Positions 61,584-64,000 of a stretch of 64,000 nucleotides of DNA are shown here, piece after piece. The number at the start of each line of letters is the position of its first letter. The first letter of the stretch is position 1. The notes beneath the pieces were generated by a model. It was not told the origin of the DNA. It worked only from the letters and a program-made list of their open reading frames with translations, and searched no databases. The translations under genes and the position numbers were made by a program. Origin of the DNA: Paenibacillus baekrokdamisoli (GTDB lineage Bacteria > Bacillota > Bacilli > Paenibacillales > Paenibacillaceae); NCBI RefSeq assembly GCF_003945345.1, contig NZ_AP019308.1, positions 3,224,001-3,288,000 on the forward strand, in the 5' to 3' direction.

Positions 61584-62657
61584 TTAAGAACTTTGCAATT
61601 CGATACAGAATTTAAAATGACCGTTATCATGCTCCAGCCAAATCCGGCCCTCGTGCAGCTCCACAATATGCTTCGCTATGGAAAGGCCAAGGCCAGAGCC
61701 AGAAGGCATATTCTTATCATTGCGTGATGGCTCACCTTTAAAGAAACGTTCAAATAACTGCTCTTCAACCTCTTGGCTGATTGGCTTGCCATCATTCTCG
61801 ACAGCAATTATTATGCTGTCCTCTTGCGTCAGGAGTGTGATCCTAAGCTCAGACGGACGTTCAGAAAATTTAATGGCATTCCAAAACAGATTATCGATAG
61901 CCCTTACGATTTTCTCAACATCCATAATGATTTTAACCGGTACTGGAGGCAGGCTTTTGTGAATGGATATTCCGTGTTCCCTAGCTACTGGCTCAAACTC
62001 AGAAATCATTTGTTCCAGTACTTGATTAAGATCAACCTCTTGTAAGGATAGCCGTACCTCTCCACTTGTAAGCCGCGTATACTCAAACAGATCATTAACA
62101 AGCTTATTTAACTGCTGGATTTTATTACAGGCATGATCAATATAACGTTCTTGCTCCTGTACATCTTGATAGGCATGTGTCTTTAATAAATCCAAATAGC
62201 CAATAATACTCGTAAGCGGTGTTCTCAAATCATGAGAAACAGATGTAATGAGCTCCATCTTCGACTTCTCTAGATAACGCTCCCGTTCTACTTGCAGTTG
62301 CAAACGTTCAGCCATGTTGTTTATATTCTGGGCTACTGTGCCAAGCTCATCTAGTCTGGTTAAGGGAAGCCTGTAGCCCAAATCGCCACCCGCTATGGCA
62401 TTCAATCCATGTGTAATCGCTCGGAAATATTGCATGATAGGGCGAGTTAATAAGAAGAAGGACATAATAAAAAGGAAAAGAAAAGTGCCAATTGATAGTA
62501 TTGAACTAATAAAACCATTCGGAATTTCATTCAAAATGTAGTAAGTGATAAACAGGTTCAATATTATAGTCATGATCATCCCCAGAACGAACGACCACAG
62601 CATTTGGCCTCGAATACTTCTTTCACTAATTAAGAAAGTCCACATTCTATTTCTCAA
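61584..62657 (-). CDS. Sensor histidine kinase (VanS/PhoR-type)
   Basis: A 357-residue kinase. Two membrane segments (about 17-40 and 47-68) are followed by a HAMP domain, the HisKA box SVSHDLRTPLTSIIGYLDLL, N box DNLFWNAIKFS and the G boxes GSGLGLSIAKHIVELH. The outside loop is only a few residues, so it probably senses within the membrane. It overlaps the regulator gene. TTG 62657 and ATG 62645 (one base after the regulator stop) are both possible starts. It is the third gene of PAP2-regulator-kinase; a link to envelope or lipid signals is inferred from the PAP2 gene. Confidence 0.88.
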   Translation of the reverse strand: MRNRMWTFLISERSIRGQMLWSFVLGMIMTIILNLFITYYILNEIPNGFISSILSIGTFLFLFIMSFFLLTRPIMQYFRAITHGLNAIAGGDLGYRLPLTRLDELGTVAQNINNMAERLQLQVERERYLEKSKMELITSVSHDLRTPLTSIIGYLDLLKTHAYQDVQEQERYIDHACNKIQQLNKLVNDLFEYTRLTSGEVRLSLQEVDLNQVLEQMISEFEPVAREHGISIHKSLPPVPVKIIMDVEKIVRAIDNLFWNAIKFSERPSELRITLLTQEDSIIIAVENDGKPISQEVEEQLFERFFKGEPSRNDKNMPSGSGLGLSIAKHIVELHEGRIWLEHDNGHFKFCIELQSS

Positions 62658-63342
62658 TCTTATACCCCACTCCCCATACGGTCTTAATATATTGGGGTTC
62701 TCTCGGGTTCACTTCGATCTTCTCACGAATGTTCCTAATATGAACCATGACCGTATTGTCGGAGTAATACGCCGTTTGATCTTTCCACACATTCTGATAA
62801 ATTTTATCGATGCTGAACACCTGACCCCGATAGGTAGCTAACAATTCAAGAATAGCAAACTCTATAGGGGTCAAAGCTGCTTCCTTGCCGCGGATGGTAA
62901 TCGTATGAAATTCCTTATGAATAACAAGATCATCCACACAAATTTCCGATTGATCAGAGCTTTGGGATAGGCTAGAAAAACCCCTTCCTCTCAGCTGTGC
63001 CTTCACCCTTGCAATTAATTCGAGTGGATTAAAGGGTTTAGTGACATAGTCATCTGCTCCAGTGGAGAGTCCCATGATTTTATCCAGATCCTCTCCCTTG
63101 GCGGAGAGCATGATGATTGGAATATTCGATAGCTCTCTTATTTTGAGGCAGGCCTTAATCCCGTCCAGATTAGGCATCATAATATCCAATATCATCAAAT
63201 GGATCTTCTTTTGCTGAACAAGTTCCAAAGCCTGTATGCCATCCTCAGCCTCAAGTATGTGATACCCTTCATTACGCAAATAAATATGAATGACATCACG
63301 AATCTCTCGGTCATCATCAACAACAAGAATGGTCATACTCAT
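62647..63342 (-). CDS. OmpR-family response regulator (VanR/PhoB-type)
   Basis: A 231-residue regulator. The receiver domain (ILVVDDDREIRDVI, LMILDIMMPNLDG with the phospho-Asp) is followed by a winged-helix domain (LTPIEFAILELLATYRGQVFS and the C-terminal YIKTVWGVGYKIEK). It is paired with the kinase downstream. ATG 63342 is nine bases after GAGGG; the frame reaches 63351. Target genes are unknown; the PAP2 gene just upstream is a candidate. Confidence 0.92.
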   Translation of the reverse strand: MSMTILVVDDDREIRDVIHIYLRNEGYHILEAEDGIQALELVQQKKIHLMILDIMMPNLDGIKACLKIRELSNIPIIMLSAKGEDLDKIMGLSTGADDYVTKPFNPLELIARVKAQLRGRGFSSLSQSSDQSEICVDDLVIHKEFHTITIRGKEAALTPIEFAILELLATYRGQVFSIDKIYQNVWKDQTAYYSDNTVMVHIRNIREKIEVNPREPQYIKTVWGVGYKIEK

Positions 63343-63360
63343 CGGAATCATCCCTCTCGG

Positions 63361-64000
63361 TCATTTCACAACATTCTTATTCTGTAATAATAAACCATAT
63401 TCTGCCGAGGGAAGCAACCATTTATCCACCACAAGGGTCAGCAACTCCGATAATAGAATCGCGCCAATAAGATCAAGCAGAACATGCTGCTTCACAAACA
63501 AGGTCGATAGAATAATGGACCATGATGTTAAAGTAATTAGCCACTGCGATGTTCTAGATAACCCCGTACAGGCAGCCAATCCCTTAATCATCAAATAGCT
63601 GGTTAGTACGTGAATACTCGGGAAGCAATTATAGGGGCCGTCAGTGTTATAGATGAATTGAACAAGAGAGTCAAAGACACCTTGGCTAGTAATCACGGGA
63701 CGCGGTACGGTAGTTTGAAAAAAGTAGTAAATGATATAACAGCCAATCAGACCCAGACAGAGTGTGAGAAGTGTTCGATAGTATGCGCGTCGACTCTTTA
63801 CAAACAAGACAATCAATATCGTAAATATAAAGGGATACCAAATCACATAAGGAACGATAAAAGCAGGTACGAAGGGAATTTGTTTGTCCAAGTCTGTCAT
63901 AAGACTAGCGACATCACTTCCCCCATGATTCAAGAGCCCATAACAGATATTCAAGATGGGGATCGCCAGCAGCCCTAACAAAGGCATCAAGCCTCTAACT
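63361..64000 (-). CDS. PAP2/Aur1-like membrane phosphatase, N-terminus off the right edge
   Basis: At least 213 residues, open to the window edge, so the start lies outside. About six membrane segments. The acid-phosphatase signature is present as TVPRP, CFPSIHVLTSYL (PSxH) and FVKQHVLLDLIG (HxxxD). Related enzymes dephosphorylate lipid phosphates such as undecaprenyl pyrophosphate or act as inositolphosphotransferase-like enzymes. It lies 18 bases before the regulator gene in the same direction, so it is probably the first visible gene of that operon. The substrate is inferred from family. Confidence 0.82.
   Translation of the reverse strand, partial: VRGLMPLLGLLAIPILNICYGLLNHGGSDVASLMTDLDKQIPFVPAFIVPYVIWYPFIFTILIVLFVKSRRAYYRTLLTLCLGLIGCYIIYYFFQTTVPRPVITSQGVFDSLVQFIYNTDGPYNCFPSIHVLTSYLMIKGLAACTGLSRTSQWLITLTSWSIILSTLFVKQHVLLDLIGAILLSELLTLVVDKWLLPSAEYGLLLQNKNVVK

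Overview
The window reads as chromosomal core DNA of a Gram-positive, endospore-forming member of the Bacillales. A Paenibacillus or Cohnella type organism is my best guess. The basis is low-to-mid GC, strong AGGAGG-type ribosome sites, and a set of Firmicutes genes: liaFSR, a T-box before thrS, an S-box before met genes, a c-di-AMP riboswitch before ktr genes, ytxC, sda, yheC/D-like, dnaB/dnaI, and hemQ. I see no rRNA, tRNA, prophage, transposase or CRISPR array. The first gene (htrA-like) and the last (PAP2-family) run off the window edges.

Layout. 0-8 kb: cell-envelope stress (htrA-like protease, yugN-like gene, liaF-liaS-liaR on the minus strand), an ammonium channel with a GlnR/TnrA-like site, a coiled-coil protein, an ECF-type sigma factor and a 3D-domain exported protein. 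8-20 kb: T-box-controlled thrS with ytxC, a diguanylate cyclase, mqnC (futalosine menaquinone pathway), an S-box-controlled metA-metI-metC operon, and corA behind an unusual structured leader. 20-29.5 kb: transporters (UMF1-type MFS, CDF zinc exporter, EamA), a LysR regulator, a PHP histidinol phosphatase, a DUF695/RraB-like protein, and a three-gene island (HxlR regulator, a solute-binding-like protein without signal peptide, and a sigma factor fused to a C39/BtrH-like domain) bracketed by two near-identical 197-199 bp palindromic repeats. 29.8-42 kb: sdhCAB with a divergent LysR regulator, a potassium homeostasis operon (ktrB-ktrA-antiporter) under a c-di-AMP riboswitch, a CPBP membrane protease and uvrC. 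42-50 kb: a YqzM-like small membrane protein, a 23-codon leader peptide plus three terminators before an RsgA paralogue, and a sulfate island (sbp-cysT-cysW-cysA-yezD plus a divergent second sbp). 50-58 kb: dnaB-dnaI, a probably catalytically dead alpha/beta hydrolase, yuiB-like, hemQ, ndh and yumC around a Rex box, and a zinc-ribbon protein whose ribosome site is sequestered. 58-64 kb: sda with a DnaA-box cluster, a yheC/D-like spore gene, an aldo/keto reductase, a NucB-like nuclease, and a PAP2 / OmpR-type regulator / histidine kinase operon.

The most distinctive structure is a dispersed family of intergenic palindromic elements (six copies: 12.9, 25.7, 29.5, 34.2, 43.9 and 61.4 kb). Three sequence variants keep the same short boxes (CGCTGTTG on the left, CAAAGGCGA on the right) while the stems around them differ in sequence but still pair. 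That is the covariation expected of a selected RNA or DNA structure. The second candidate for something undescribed is the sigma/C39-like fusion with its overlapping cytoplasmic solute-binding-like partner. Other points of interest are the corA leader, the rsgA attenuator, the perfect palindrome over the hemQ promoter, and the 73-bp hairpin array between cysA and yezD.

All function calls come from reading the translations and motifs by eye. No database search or folding program was run. Gene starts were moved from the longest open frame where a ribosome site clearly favours an internal codon, and this is noted in each case.
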